Assembly (NCBI GenBank): GCA_008729055.1
Contig: SDUX01000004.1
Span: 186,001 to 250,000, forward strand
Reading direction: 5' to 3'
Length of the DNA: 64,000 bases
From: Pyropia haitanensis
Taxonomy: Eukaryota > Rhodophyta > Bangiophyceae > Bangiales > Bangiaceae
Part shown: one piece after another, positions 44,946 through 56,200 of the stretch
How the letters are laid out: each line of letters begins with the position of its first letter
How positions within the stretch are numbered: position 1 is the first letter of the stretch
Position numbers and translations under genes: made by a program
The notes under the pieces: generated by a model
Seen by the model: the letters and a program-made list of their open reading frames with translations, nothing else
Told to the model about the DNA's origin: nothing
The model's database searches: none

Positions 44946-45992
44946 ATGGCGGAGCCGGAGGCTGCTGCATCCTCTGCGGCACCTGCCTCGGATGAACGAG
45001 CGCTGGAGGAGGAGTCGACGGCTATTTTCAAGCCCGTTGTGGAGCTGAAGGAAGAGGTCAAGGTTGCCACCGGTACTGAGAATGAGGAGTCCATCTTCAA
45101 AATGTGCGTTTTGCGCTGTTCCCTTGCTCGTGGTGGGTCTCAACCTTGTCCTGTGTGGATTGTGCACCCTGTGAGAGAGATGGGTTGATTAGCTGCTGCT
45201 TTTGTTCCACGCCTTGCTGATGAAGCTGGTGAGAGTGGAAGCGACTGGATCATCCTTTCCTGCGATCGTATTGCGCGCTCGGTCCCGCGCAGTTTTCTTT
45301 ACATGCTGCCACATCGTGCGGTGAGGATCTGCTTTTCTGACTCTCCCCTCTTCCCCCCGTTTTCTTCGTTTGCATTTTCTGGATGGCTATACGTTCCCTT
45401 GCCTCCTTGTTGTTGATGTTGCCCCACTCGTTCCCTCGCTGTATGCAGGCGCGCCAAGCTCTTTCGCTTTGACAAGGAGGAGAACATGTGGAAAGAGCGT
45501 GGCACGGGGGACCTGTACATGATGCGCGATACGCTGGCAGAGGACCCCGCGATGCGGAAGATCCGGCTGCTGATGCGGCGCGAGCAGACGCTGAAAACGT
45601 GCCTCAACCACTTTGTCAATGGCGCCGTGCAGCTGACGGAGAATGTGGGGTCCGACCGCTCGTGGGTGTGGTCCGCTGTGGACTACGCCGACGGCGAGGC
45701 GGACGCGTGCAGCCTGGCGGTGCGCTTTGCGAACACGGAGCAGGCGGTCAAGTTCAAGGCGGCGTATGACGAGGCGCGGGAGCACATGGATAAGATTGCT
45801 GACGCGGAGGGGGCGGCGGAGGAGGAAGAGGAAGAGGCAGCGGATGCCGAGGCGGAGGGCGCTACCGCTGCCGCGGACGCCGACGCCGAGGGAGACGCTG
45901 CCGCACCCGCAGGGGAGGCTGCGGCCGAGGAGGACAAGAGTGGGGACGCTTCGCCAGCAGAGGCGACTGCGGCGTCGCCCGCTAAGGAATAG
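44946..45992 (+). CDS. RANBP1: Ran-binding protein 1 (RanBP1), two exons
   Basis: Exons 44946-45103 and 45449-45992 give 233 aa. The Ran-binding domain spans about 28-155: FKPVVELKE, then FKMRAKLFRFDKEENMWKER (exon junction at the Met), GTGDLYMM, KIRLLMRREQTLKTCLNHF and GSDRSWVWSAVDYADGE. These are the standard RanBP1 blocks, with the WKERGTGD and RSWVW contacts intact. RanBP1 binds Ran-GTP in the cytoplasm, frees it from transport receptors and aids RanGAP hydrolysis, closing the nuclear transport cycle. The tail after 160 is long and acidic (Glu/Asp/Ala), longer than in most homologues. The intron is 345 bp, GTGCGT...CAG. It is convergent with the RING gene. Confidence 0.96.
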
Positions 45993-46141
45993 TGGGCGAC
46001 GTGGCAAGTCAACTCGAATCCTTTTCTTGTCGAGCATCCTGGTCTTCGTCGTGTATTGTGTGTGTGCTGATGTTTCCCCGTGCAGGGAAGAAAAAGAGAC
46101 ACGTGTAGGGAAAGAGAAAGCAGACATGGACGGCCACCAGC

Positions 46142-46462
46142 TCACGCCGCAGGCACTTCCACGATGTGAACGATCCGTGCCGGTGCGGCGGGTGCGACGT
46201 CCCGGCCGGCGGGCTCCCCCTCTCCGGCGACCACCACCGAAGACAGCTCCCGTCCCTCTCCACCCGCCGTTGGTGGTGGCGGCGGTGACAACGGCGGTGG
46301 CCCTGTTGGGGCGGCCCTTCCCCCTCCCTCCCCCCTCCCCCCCGCGGGAGATACCAGCTCCACGGGCACCAGCGCGTCGACGGCCAAGTCGGCCAAGTCG
46401 TCGGGGAACTCGGGCTCCCCCGCCCACACCGTCACTGCCCCGCCGCTCACCTCCAGCGGCAC
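46142..46462 (-). CDS. Probable C-terminal tail of the RING-H2 protein in shifted frame
   Basis: In the frame one base off from the RING protein, overlapping its end, is a non-repetitive, acidic, hydrophobic stretch: EVVPLEVSGGAVTVWAGEPE, then FPDDLADLAVDALVPVELV, ending ARIVHIVEVPAA. Such composition is unlike the low-complexity shadows nearby. The shift needed is one missing base, as at six other sites in this window, and a 14-base C run lies at 46541-46554, so the RING protein probably continues to 46142 (about 572 aa). The alternative is an unrelated small ORF. Confidence 0.45.
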   Translation of the reverse strand: MPLEVSGGAVTVWAGEPEFPDDLADLAVDALVPVELVSPAGGRGEGGGRAAPTGPPPLSPPPPPTAGGEGRELSSVVVAGEGEPAGRDVAPAAPARIVHIVEVPAA

Positions 46463-46761
46463 AACCTCGGCGCCGCTGCCTCGCCGCCACCAACGGCGGA
46501 GGCCACCGGCGCCAGGCGGCCGGGTGCCCCCTGCCCCCCCACCCCCCCCCCCCCACCGCCGCCGCCGCCGCTGACGTCTTCAACGGGGGAGTCCATCAGA
46601 CCATCGTCCTCCAACGACTCCATGGCCTCCGACGCGGCGGCCGGAGCAGTCGTCGCCGTCGCCCCCGCGTCTACACCACCGCCGCCACCGCCACCACCGC
46701 CACCATCGTCGGCGGCAGCCACCCCCGTCGCCGTCGCCGTCGCTGTCGCCGCCGTCGTCGT

Positions 46762-46800
<39 letters not shown>

Positions 46801-47244
46801 AGCCGCTGCCGCAGCCGCCTCCTCCTCCCCCGGTCGCAGCGGCGCGACGGGAGCGTTGCAGATGGGGCACCGGTTGGCGCGCCCGAGCCACACGCGGATG
46901 CACCGCGAGTGGAACGCGTGGCCGCACGCGGTGCGGCGGATGCGCGCCCCGTACGGCACGTCGTCCATGCAGATGACGCAGACGAGGGCGGAAGGCACCC
47001 GCTTGAGGCCCACCCCGCCGAGCCCCATGCCGCCTAGGCCACCACCCGCCCCGTTGCCGCCACCCCCATCCCCATCCCCGCACGCCGCCTCCTCCTTGGC
47101 CGACACCTTTTCCGCCGGCGGCCGGTACCGCGACACGGGGCAGTGCACATTGACGACGGCCGAGGAGAGGCCGTCCGAGCGGGAAAAGACGGGCGGCGGC
47201 GCGCGGACGCCCAGGTGCGCGTGGCCGGGACCGACGCCACCGCC

Positions 47245-47286
<42 letters not shown>

Positions 47287-47859
47287 CGCCCCTGCCCGTC
47301 GTGACCGCTGTCGCTGTTGCCACCGTTGGCGGCGTGCGGGTGACGCCGGCCGCGGCTGCCGCGGCGCCACCGGGTGCGGCGTCGGCACCGGCGGCGGCAC
47401 GCGCCGCCGCGGTAGCCGAGGTGGGCGCAGCTCCCGCGGCCTCTCCCTCCCCCAGCCGCCCCCCCCCCCACCTTGGCGGTGGCCGCCGTCGTCTGCCCAG
47501 CGGGGAAGGAGGCCCGACAGCAACCCCCGGTGCTGCCGTGGGGCCCTCAGGTCTGCCGACGAGCCGTCGTCGGCCGACTCATCGGGCGCGGACCCCCCCC
47601 GGGCGGCGGCCGACGAGCCAGCAGACGACAACGACGACGATGACGACGACGACGACAACGACCGTGAAGACGCGATGGACGGCGGCGCCAACGGCGCGGC
47701 GTGGAAGAGCGACAGCGGTGCGCCCGACGCGAGGTTGGGGTGGGCTGCCAGCCACCGCCGGTTCCGCCGCAGGTTCCGCAGCGTCAGGATGACCGCGACG
47801 ACCACGATGGCCGCCCACAGGCCAACGCCAATGAGGATCCACCAGGTATCCGACTTCAT
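46447..47859 (-). CDS. Membrane-anchored RING-H2 E3 ubiquitin ligase (ATL-like)
   Basis: 470 aa from the ATG at 47859, chosen because MKSDTWWILIGVGLWAAIVV opens the single transmembrane helix (residues 6-27) directly; the frame is open upstream with only basic Pro-rich sequence. A long disordered Ser/Gly/Arg region follows, then at about 291-335 the RING-H2 finger: CVIC, ACGHAFHSRC and CPIC in the C3H2C3 order, with the WL that contacts E2 enzymes. The order helix, disordered linker, RING matches plant ATL-type ligases, which ubiquitinate membrane or secretory-pathway proteins. The C-terminus is Ala/Thr/Gly runs. The stop at 46447 may be artificial (see the tail at 46142-46462). It is convergent with RanBP1. 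Confidence 0.85.
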
Positions 47860-49460
47860 CCGGCCAGGGGAGTTGGACAGGCGCGCGCGCCAGCGCAGGC
47901 GGCAGGAGGGCCCACAAAGGGAGGGAGAAGGCGACGCCGGCGTCACAAATGACGGACGTTGCTGGGGGTGGCGCGCAGGGGAGACGGGGGGAGGGCGAGG
48001 GAATGGGGGGGGGGGGCGGGCGAGGGAAGGTGCCAGAGCGGGTTCGGGGAACCCCAGTCCCGAGCACCCCAGCAGCCCGGGATACCAACGGCGAGACGGC
48101 CGCGACAGGGAACGCACCGGCACAGCTACACCCACTGGGCGGGAAGATTCCCGGCCCCCCCCCCCCCCCCGTCACCCCCCGCCCCCCCGACCGCGACACC
48201 CGCACGCGACGCCGCCGCCGCCGCTCCCCGGGCTCCGCCGCCACCGCCGCCAGCAACCGTGGCGCCTGTATGCTGCCGTCGCCCCTGTCCATCGGCTCAA
48301 GGCGGGTGGCGGCGCCCACCCCACCTCCCTCCTCCCCCCCCCTGCACCCACGTGGCCAAACCCCCCCCCAACAGCCATCCCTCCTCCTCCCACAACCGCC
48401 TGACGCACGCCGCCCAGCAGTGGGCCTGTACCCCTCGCGCGGCGCGGGGAGATGCGGGGAGCACACTGCCAGTGGCGGTGGCTAGGGGGGGGCGGGGGGG
48501 GAGCAGAAGGAGAGAGGAGGGAGGGGGGTGGTCGTGCCTGGCCGCCGCCGTGTCCCCTCGCCATCATCCAACCGGCGGCCGCGGCGGTAGGGGCGGGGGC
48601 GGTGGGGAGAAGCGAAGCATCCCACAGTGGCCAGAGAGGCGGGGGTCGCTCAGGGGAGGAGCGAGTGGCGGAAGGGGGGGGGGAGGAGAGAGGGGCGCCG
48701 GCAGCCGCCGCCACGGCGGCGACTGACCCGACTGGACCGCCAGCGGACGCCGCGGGCGGTGGGGGGGGGGGTGGCCCCCGGGGGGGGAAGGACGCGTCCC
48801 GGCCGGCGTGGCGACCAGCCACGCCTCACGGGCGGCGGCGGGGGGGCGGCGGCGGCGGCGACGGCGGCGGCGGCGGCGGCAACCGACAGGGAGGAGCAGG
48901 GCGGCGGCTGTGCCCGCGCGCGTGCGCGCGTGTGGGTGCGCCGCCACGCCGCCGCCGCTTTGGGGGCCGCGGCGGCGGGGGATGGCGGCGGCGCGGTTCG
49001 GGGTGGGGGTGACGGCGGCCACGCCTCGCCTCACGCCCCCCCGCCCACAGGCACCCGGGAGGGGGCCGACGCGTGGCGGCGGCGGCGAGGCTCGTGGGCA
49101 CCCCCCCCCGCGCACGAGCCGGATCAACTGAGTTTGTCAGCAGCCGCCGCAGGAATTGCACGAGATAAGACTAAGTACACAAACACCGATTGTTCATTCA
49201 AGTCGGTTGTCGGCGGCCGAGTCGGCGCTGAGTGAGTGCGAGATGGGGAGACGCTGAAGCAGAAGAGGCAAGAGAAGAAACAGGGCCGTACGCACTGTTG
49301 CCATACCCCGCCGAAAGGTCTGGCGGAATGCCATCGTCTGTTCTGACGGCAGCCCTTGGCGCGCGTAAGGCTTCTCAGCAGTCGCGACTGCGGCGTCACG
49401 GCCACGGTCGCCGCCCACCTTGCGTTGCTCTTCCCCTCCCCCCAGCTGGCCCACATTCAC
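47860..49460. other. GC-rich upstream region of the RING gene, no supported gene
   Basis: Poly-G and poly-C tracts (for example 48007-48017, 48157-48170) and CGG repeats (48836-48880) dominate. From about 49130 the composition becomes more mixed as the tandem array approaches. No frame with a recognisable product was seen on either strand. Confidence 0.45.
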
Positions 49461-52400
49461 CAGACGCGCTGGACCCACGGGCGGTGCTGGAACGCAAAGT
49501 GCAAAGGCCTTTGTGTACACAAGAAATATCTGCCCGCAGACGCCGCCCGCCAAGGTTCAGTCCCCTGGGTCCTGTATATGCACACACGACGGCCAGGGCC
49601 AACCCAGGGGGTCATCGTCGTAACCTACAAAAAAACGTGCTTGCAGTGCTCACACGAGCTCGCAGCTGAAGGCACTTTCGAGCACTGCGAGTCTTCCCAG
49701 CAGAGGCAATTCCTGAGACCCTCCGTCGGGTACGCGCAGTGCACGCAGAGCCCGCATGTGCTGGCACGCTACAAGCACTCTATTGGGGTTTGCACCTATC
49801 CACCCGGTTGCACCTGTTGCGAGCCGACCCGGCGAAGCTGACGCCACCGCCGACGACGACAACGGCAACGGCGACGCCGTCAATGACACCGCAGGCGCCG
49901 CCACTGCCACCGCCGCCGCCGCCTACGGCAGCCACCTCCTCCTCCCCTCGGCACAATTGCGCGGTTTGCCGGCAGTCGAGCGGCTACGGGGCTGCCCGCC
50001 CATTGTCACCGTTTCGACAGCGGCGAAAAAGAAAAAAATCAGAATCAGAATCAGAATCGAACTCGCGGCGTCAAGACAAAATGTTCTGCAGGCCGGTGTG
50101 ACCTGAGGACCCACTGACCTACAGAACGACGTTGGGTAGTAAAACGGTGAAAAATGCATACTATATACCTAGTGAATTGCGGCCTCTGAGTCGCGTCTGC
50201 GGCCGTCGCCCAGCTGCTCAGACGACCCCATCGCAGTGCCCCTTAAACCGGCGTCGCGGAAATCGTGTAAATCCAGTGCGCAAGCGATGCGCGAGGCGTT
50301 GCGGGCCCTCCCACAGCATGATTCCGTCGCGGTTTTTCACTACTTTTTTTGTCACACGCTGTGATAGCCACTGCGCAGCCATAACGAGTTGCGCATGTCG
50401 ATGGGTGTGAAGCGCAAGGACCTGCGCATCACAGAGGTACCGGTTGCGCAAGTCGGAACGACTTGCAAGGTTCCATCACAAACGCTTCAACAAAGAGCTG
50501 AAGCGGGGGCGCATGCGTATTTCAACACGGTCCTGCTGAGATCAACAGGCGATGCGGAAGGTGTTGCGGAAGCGGCGTCTGGGCCAAAATCTCCCAGTGT
50601 ACGGCAGAGTTTATCGGCTTCATCAGCGCAACTTTTTGGTGAGTCCCACAGCGGTTGTTGAGACACGCGAACTCTCACAGACCTCCGCAAGCCGTTCAAC
50701 AAGAAAAACAGCCGATTCGGGCCTTGCGCGCGACGCCGGGATAAGGGGCACTGCGCATCCCTATCATTTCGCCGCCACGCGGTGGACCCGGAGATTTGCT
50801 GTTGGCGGCCGGTGGTGGCGGGCTCTGCCAACGCCCGCACCACCCCCCCTGGCAGCCCCGTCACGGTCCGCACACCCCCCGCGGCGACGCGGGCGGCCAC
50901 CGACGCCAGTACCCGTCGCTGCCCCCTCGCGTCTGGCCGCCGCACGCGCCCAGACACCGTCACGTTCACGCGCACGGCGGGCAGCGCTGCGGGCGGCGGC
51001 GGAGGAGGTGCTGGCGGTGGCCATCCATATGTCCCTTCTTCCCACTCGCACCCCCTCTGCCACCATCGTCGCCTTGATTGGCGGCGGCGGGGCGGCCGCC
51101 ACCACCACTCTTGGGCGGCCGTACCCGCATGGTCGAGCTGGCCTCCCGCCGCGGCGGCGCCAAACAAGCTGGGGGCTGCCCGTGATGGCCACGGCTGACA
51201 CACACCAGGGTGTGGGCGCCGGCAATGGTACGGAAGCGAGGCAGACGCGCTGGACCCTCGGGCGGTGATGGAACGCAAAGTGCAAAGGCCTTTGTGTACA
51301 CAAGAAATATCTGCCCGCAGACGCCGCCCGCCAAGGTTCAGTCCCCTGGGTCCTGTATATGCACACACGACGGCCAGGGCCAACCCAGGGGGTCATCGTC
51401 GTAACCTTCAAAAAAACGTGCTTGCAGTGCTCACACGAGCTCGCAGCTGAAGGCACTTTCGAGCACTGCGAGTCTTCCCAGCAGAGGCAATTCCTGAGAC
51501 CCTCCGTCGGATACGCGCAGTGCACGCAGAGCCCGCATGTGCTGGCACGCTACAAGCACTCTATTGGGGTTTGCACCTATCCACCCGGTTGCACCTGTTG
51601 CGAGCCGACCCGGCGAAGCTGACGCCACCGCCGACGACGACAACGGCAACGGCGACGCCGTCAATGACACCGCAGGCGCCGCCACTGCCACCGCCGCCGC
51701 CGCTTACGGCAGCCACCTCCTCCTCCCCTCGGCACAATTGCGCGGTTTGCCGGCAGTCGAGCGGCTACGGGGCTGCCCGCCCATTGTCACCGTTTCGACA
51801 GCGGCGAAAAAGAAAAAAATCAGAATCAGAATCAGAATCGAACTCGCGGCGTCAAGACAAAATGTTCTGCAGGCCGGTGTGACCTGAGGACCCACTGACC
51901 TACAGAACGACGTTGGGTAGTAAAACGGTGAAAAATGCATACTATATACCTAGTGAATTGCGGCCTCTGAGTCGCGTCTGCGGCCGTCGCCCAGCTGCTC
52001 AGACGACCCCATCCCTATCATTTCGCCGCCACGCGGTGGACCCGGAGATTTGCTGTTGGCGGCCGGTGGTGGCGGGCTCTGCCAACGCCCGCACCACCCC
52101 CCCTGGCAGCCCCGTCACGGTCCGCACACCCCCCGCGGCGACGCGGGCGGCCACCGACGCCAGTACCCGTCGCTGCCCCCTCGCGTCTGGCCGCCGCACG
52201 CGCCCAGACACCGTCACGTTCACGCGCACGGCGGGCAGCGCTGCGGGCGGCGGCGGAGGAGGTGCTGGCGGTGGCCATCCATATGTCCCTTCTTCCCACT
52301 CGCACCCCCTCTGCCACCATCGTCGCCTTGATTGGCGGCGGCGGGGCGGCCGCCACCACCACTCTTGGGCGGCCGTACCCGCATGGTCGAGCTGGCCTCC

Positions 52401-53280
52401 CGCCGCGGCGGCGCCAAACAAGCTGGGGGCTGCCCGTGATGGCCACGGCTGACACACACCAGGGTGTGGGCGCCGGCAATGGTACGGAAGCGAGGCAGAC
52501 GCGCTGGACCCTCGGGCGGTGATGGAACGCAAAGTGCAAAGGCCTTTGTGTACACAAGAAATATCTGCCCGCAGACGCCGCCCGCCAAGGTTCAGTCCCC
52601 TGGGTCCTGTATATGCACACACGACGGCCAGGGCCAACCCAGGGGGTCATCGTCGTAACCTACAAAAAAACGTGCTTGCAGTGCTCACACGAGCTCGCAG
52701 CTGAAGGCACTTTCGAGCACTGCGAGTCTTCCCAGCAGAGGCAATTCCTGAGACCCTCCGTCGGATACGCGCAGTGCACGCAGAGCCCGCATGTGCTGGC
52801 ACGCTACAAGCACTCTATTGGGGTTTGCACCTATCCACCCGGTTGCACCTGTTGCGAGCCGACCCGGCGAAGCTGACGCCACCGCCGACGACGACAACGG
52901 CAACGGCGACGCCGTCAATGACACCGCAGGCGCCGCCACTGCCACCGCCGCCGCCGCCTACGGCAGCCACCTCCTCCTCCCCTCGGCACAATTGCGCGGT
53001 TTGCCGGCAGTCGAGCGGCTACGGGGCTGCCCGCCCATTGTCACCGTTTCGACAGCGGCGATAAAGAAAAAAATCAGAATCAGAATCAGAATCGAACTCG
53101 CGGCGTCAAGACAAAATGTTCTGCAGGCCGGTGTGACCTGAGGACCCACTGACCTACAGAACGACGTTGGGTAGTAAAACGGTGAAAAATGCATACTATA
53201 TACCTAGTGAATTGCGGCCTCTGAGTCGCGTCTGCGGCCGTCGCTCAGCCGCTCAGCCGACCCCATCCCTTTCATTTCGC
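49461..53280 (+). repeat. X-Y-X-Y-X tandem array (1254-bp period)
   Basis: Segment X (about 785 bp) starts CAGACGCGCTGGACCC at 49461, 51242 and 52496. Segment Y (about 469 bp) lies between copies at about 50773-51241 and 52027-52495. B-to-C spacing is exactly 1254; A-to-B is 1781, which is 1254 plus the 527 bp of the inserted element and its duplication. Copies are about 99% identical (for example GTCGGGTAC versus GTCGGATAC). X holds a small open frame MCWHATSTLLGF... (116 aa: 49756-50106, 51537-51887, 52791-53141) and an ATCAGA microsatellite. Y has an open minus-strand frame with a fairly protein-like stretch (VRVNVTVSGRVRRPD). The layout recalls nested LTR-internal-LTR units, but X lacks TG...CA ends and no primer site was seen. 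Confidence 0.9.
50232..50755 (+). mobile_element. TIR element M3 (524 bp) inserted in array copy A
   Basis: Inverted ends CGCAGTGCCCCTTAAACC (left) and its near-complement at 50729-50755 pair over about 27 bp with two mismatches. CAT is duplicated on both sides (50229-50231, 50756-50758). Copy B of the array carries the uninterrupted site ACCCCATCCCTAT, so the insertion and the 3-bp duplication are directly visible. No ORF for a transposase: a MITE-like, non-autonomous element. Its terminal CGCAGTGC is shared with E1 and E2. Confidence 0.92.
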
Positions 53281-56200
53281 AGTGCTTCCTACCCCATATG
53301 GCGTGGCACAGGAGACAGGCACAGGGACATAGAAAAAAGGCGCCAGGCAAGGACGAGCCAGGTCTCACTTCCAGAAACAATTCAACTTCGAGGTTGGGCC
53401 AGCCCGACAAGACCGGTACCCACGCCGCCCGACGGCGACACCAACCAACGTTTTCTTGTGTGGCCGACGCCACGGATTTCTGCTGTGTGTGCGCCTATTC
53501 GCTGAAGAAATTTGGACACGGGTGGGCGCCACCCAATGGCGTCGGCGACACCGGTGCCGCGGCTCGTAGGGTTGGGGTTGGTGGCTGGGGTGGACGGGGG
53601 GGGGTGGCGGGCACCCGGCCTCAGAGACCGCCTCGACGTGGCAGCGTCGGCCCCCGGGACGACGACGGTCCGGTGCCGCGTGCGGGCGCCTTCCCAAACG
53701 GGACTGCCTGGGCGGAAACGCAGAGATCCGTCCGCCAGGTGCCTATCGTATGGCCGCATGTCCCATACGGTCTGTGCCGCCCACGACGGGGTCTACGGAG
53801 TCAACCCTCGTGGCGGGCGCGGACGTGCGAGCTCCCGCGGGGGGGGGCCAGGAGGCAGTACATCAGGGGACGCTGACCAAGGGGTTCGGCGCTGCCAAAG
53901 GCCCCCGTTCGCGTGTCCTGACGCCCTCGCGAAAGGGGGGGCTCACATCAGCCGCGCCACCACCTTCCAGACGCACCCAGCGCTCGTCGCCTCGCACACG
54001 GCAATGCAACGGCCGGGCGGATGTGCTCCGGCCCGCCCTGCGAGTGACCGCGGCAGGGGTCCAAACCATATCTGGTCGCTCAGAGGTGCCCTTTCCAGCT
54101 CTTTTTCGGGCCGCGTCCCGTGCGCCGTCATGGGACGACAACCCCCCCCGCCGAGAAAGCATCATCCGCCCAGTGTTGGGGGCGACCACACAACACCACA
54201 CCAACGGTGCGCGCCGGTCTGCTGCAGCGGCCGCCCCCATTGGCGGACACCCCGTGCGTCGGCTGGGCATCGCCACGTAACGGCGCGGCGGGAGGCAGGC
54301 CCACCATCCACTCGTACGCCAAAGGGCGCACCTCCCACCCGTCGAGCTCGCACGACGACCCAGCGCCCCCGCCCGAGGGTTGAAGTCCGGAACACAGTGG
54401 CCAATGGGGGCCCCCACGGGGTGGCCGTCCACCCCGTCACCTGTCCCTGGTCAGGCGCAAAGATTCTGGGCTGTGAAAAAAATCTCAACAGCTGTGTGCC
54501 CAATCACGAGTCGCGCGAGGCCCCCTCCGGGAGGGCTTTGACGGTGCGAGCCGGTGACGGCGCGCCTGGGGAGATCGTCGGTCCAGCGCCGTGGACTCTC
54601 CCTCTTCTGGATTTGGATCCAACAGTGGGGCGGGGGACCCCGCCGGCATCCCTCGGCCGCGCCGCCCTCACCCGTCGAGTGACAACTCCGGCGAGCGGAG
54701 CGAGAACACCCGCAAGATTCACGGGACCCCCACCAGCCACCAACCGTTGGCCGCCATGATGTCCGGGCTGTGCCCCGCCCCCACCGCTCCCCGCCTTCCA
54801 TTGCCCCACAGCCGCGGGTGGCGCACTGGGAGAGCCGGGTGGCGCGACCACCGCGCACAGCCAAAATGACAGCCCACAGTTGTCGTCAGGAGGCTGTCGT
54901 CGTCCAGCGGCGGACGACACCGTGAGGAGAGACCGTAAATAGCAAGACAGAAAAGCAGGGACGAGGAATCTGGTTGCGCCGGGGCCCGATGCGCGCCGCG
55001 CCTGGTCGGCCCGCCTGGCCACACACAAGCCCCCGCGCTTTCCCTGCCGCACCCCCTGAAACGGGCCACCACTGGCAACAGCCCTGGGAACCCACCGTCA
55101 GGGCTTTTGGCCGGCCACGTCGGCGGCCAGCGGCTGGGGGGGGGAAGAGGGTGCCCGGGCGGGAGCGGGGGCGTGCGCAACAACGACGGCCAGACCGACC
55201 GCACGCCCGGCGCCCCCCCCTCGGCCACGCCTCCCCACCTGTTTGGCCCACTTTCCGCCCACGTAGAGGCATCCGCGGCGCCGCGTGGCCCCTCACCGTG
55301 CAGACAGAGCCAGAGGGCCTGCGAGCCCCCTATCGAATTGTCCGACGGGGCCAGGAGGAGGCAGCCGGCCACAGACGCGGCACGGGCGCGGCCCATCGGC
55401 CACCACGGACGCCGCCCCGGCGAGCGGGGTTGTGGGTGTGGCCCCACCGGTGGCGCACCCCAGCGTGGGCCCCGCCGTGATGCGCAGCCGCTGAACCCCC
55501 TCCCCCACTCGTTGGTTCCCCACTGCAGCGGCGGCCCCGTCTGGTTATTGGTTGTGGCGTCGCCGACGTGAAGGCGAGTGCCGGGGAGGGGCGGCCGGCG
55601 GGCAACGGGGTCCTTGCAGCTCAACCGTCGCGCTCCGAGGGGCGTTTTCGGCGGTCAGTCACCCGTGTGGCGGGGGAGGGGGGGGGGGTGGGGGGGCGGG
55701 GTGGGGCAGGGCAGGGACCTCGTGAGCCGTGGCCGGCTGGCGCGGCGGGCTGGGGCCCGCACGTGCGCCGCGGGCGACTCGACTCTTGCCGACCGGGGCG
55801 AAGGGCAGGCGGCGAGCACCGGTTGGCCCGCGCCCTCCCCCCTCCCCCCCCCCCCCCCCCAACCCAATGAATCCAGCGGGGTGCGCCCGTGTCAGTGGGC
55901 CCCCGCCGCGCCGGCTGCTGCCCCCCTGACCGCCAATCAGCGTGACGGGCGCGGCGCGGCGAGGACCCCAGACGTCTGCCGCCCCCGGCGGGGTCCAGTC
56001 AGTGGGCGCCCGCCACGGGGGGCGGCCGCCCCCCCCCCCCCCCCCCACGCCCCCGCGGGGCAGATTGCTGGTGGAAGGGGGCGCCGGCAGACCCGCGGCG
56101 GGCGCGCCCCCCGCGAACCGGGTCCCCCCCGCGCGGCGTGTGCCGACCACGCGTGCGCCGGGCGCGCGGGGCTGGGCAACGCCAGCCTCTCCCCCCCCGG

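Noticed and set aside
49461..53280. Array as nested LTR retrotransposons
   Set aside because: X ends are not TG...CA, no primer-binding site or polypurine tract was seen, and no target duplication flanks the array.
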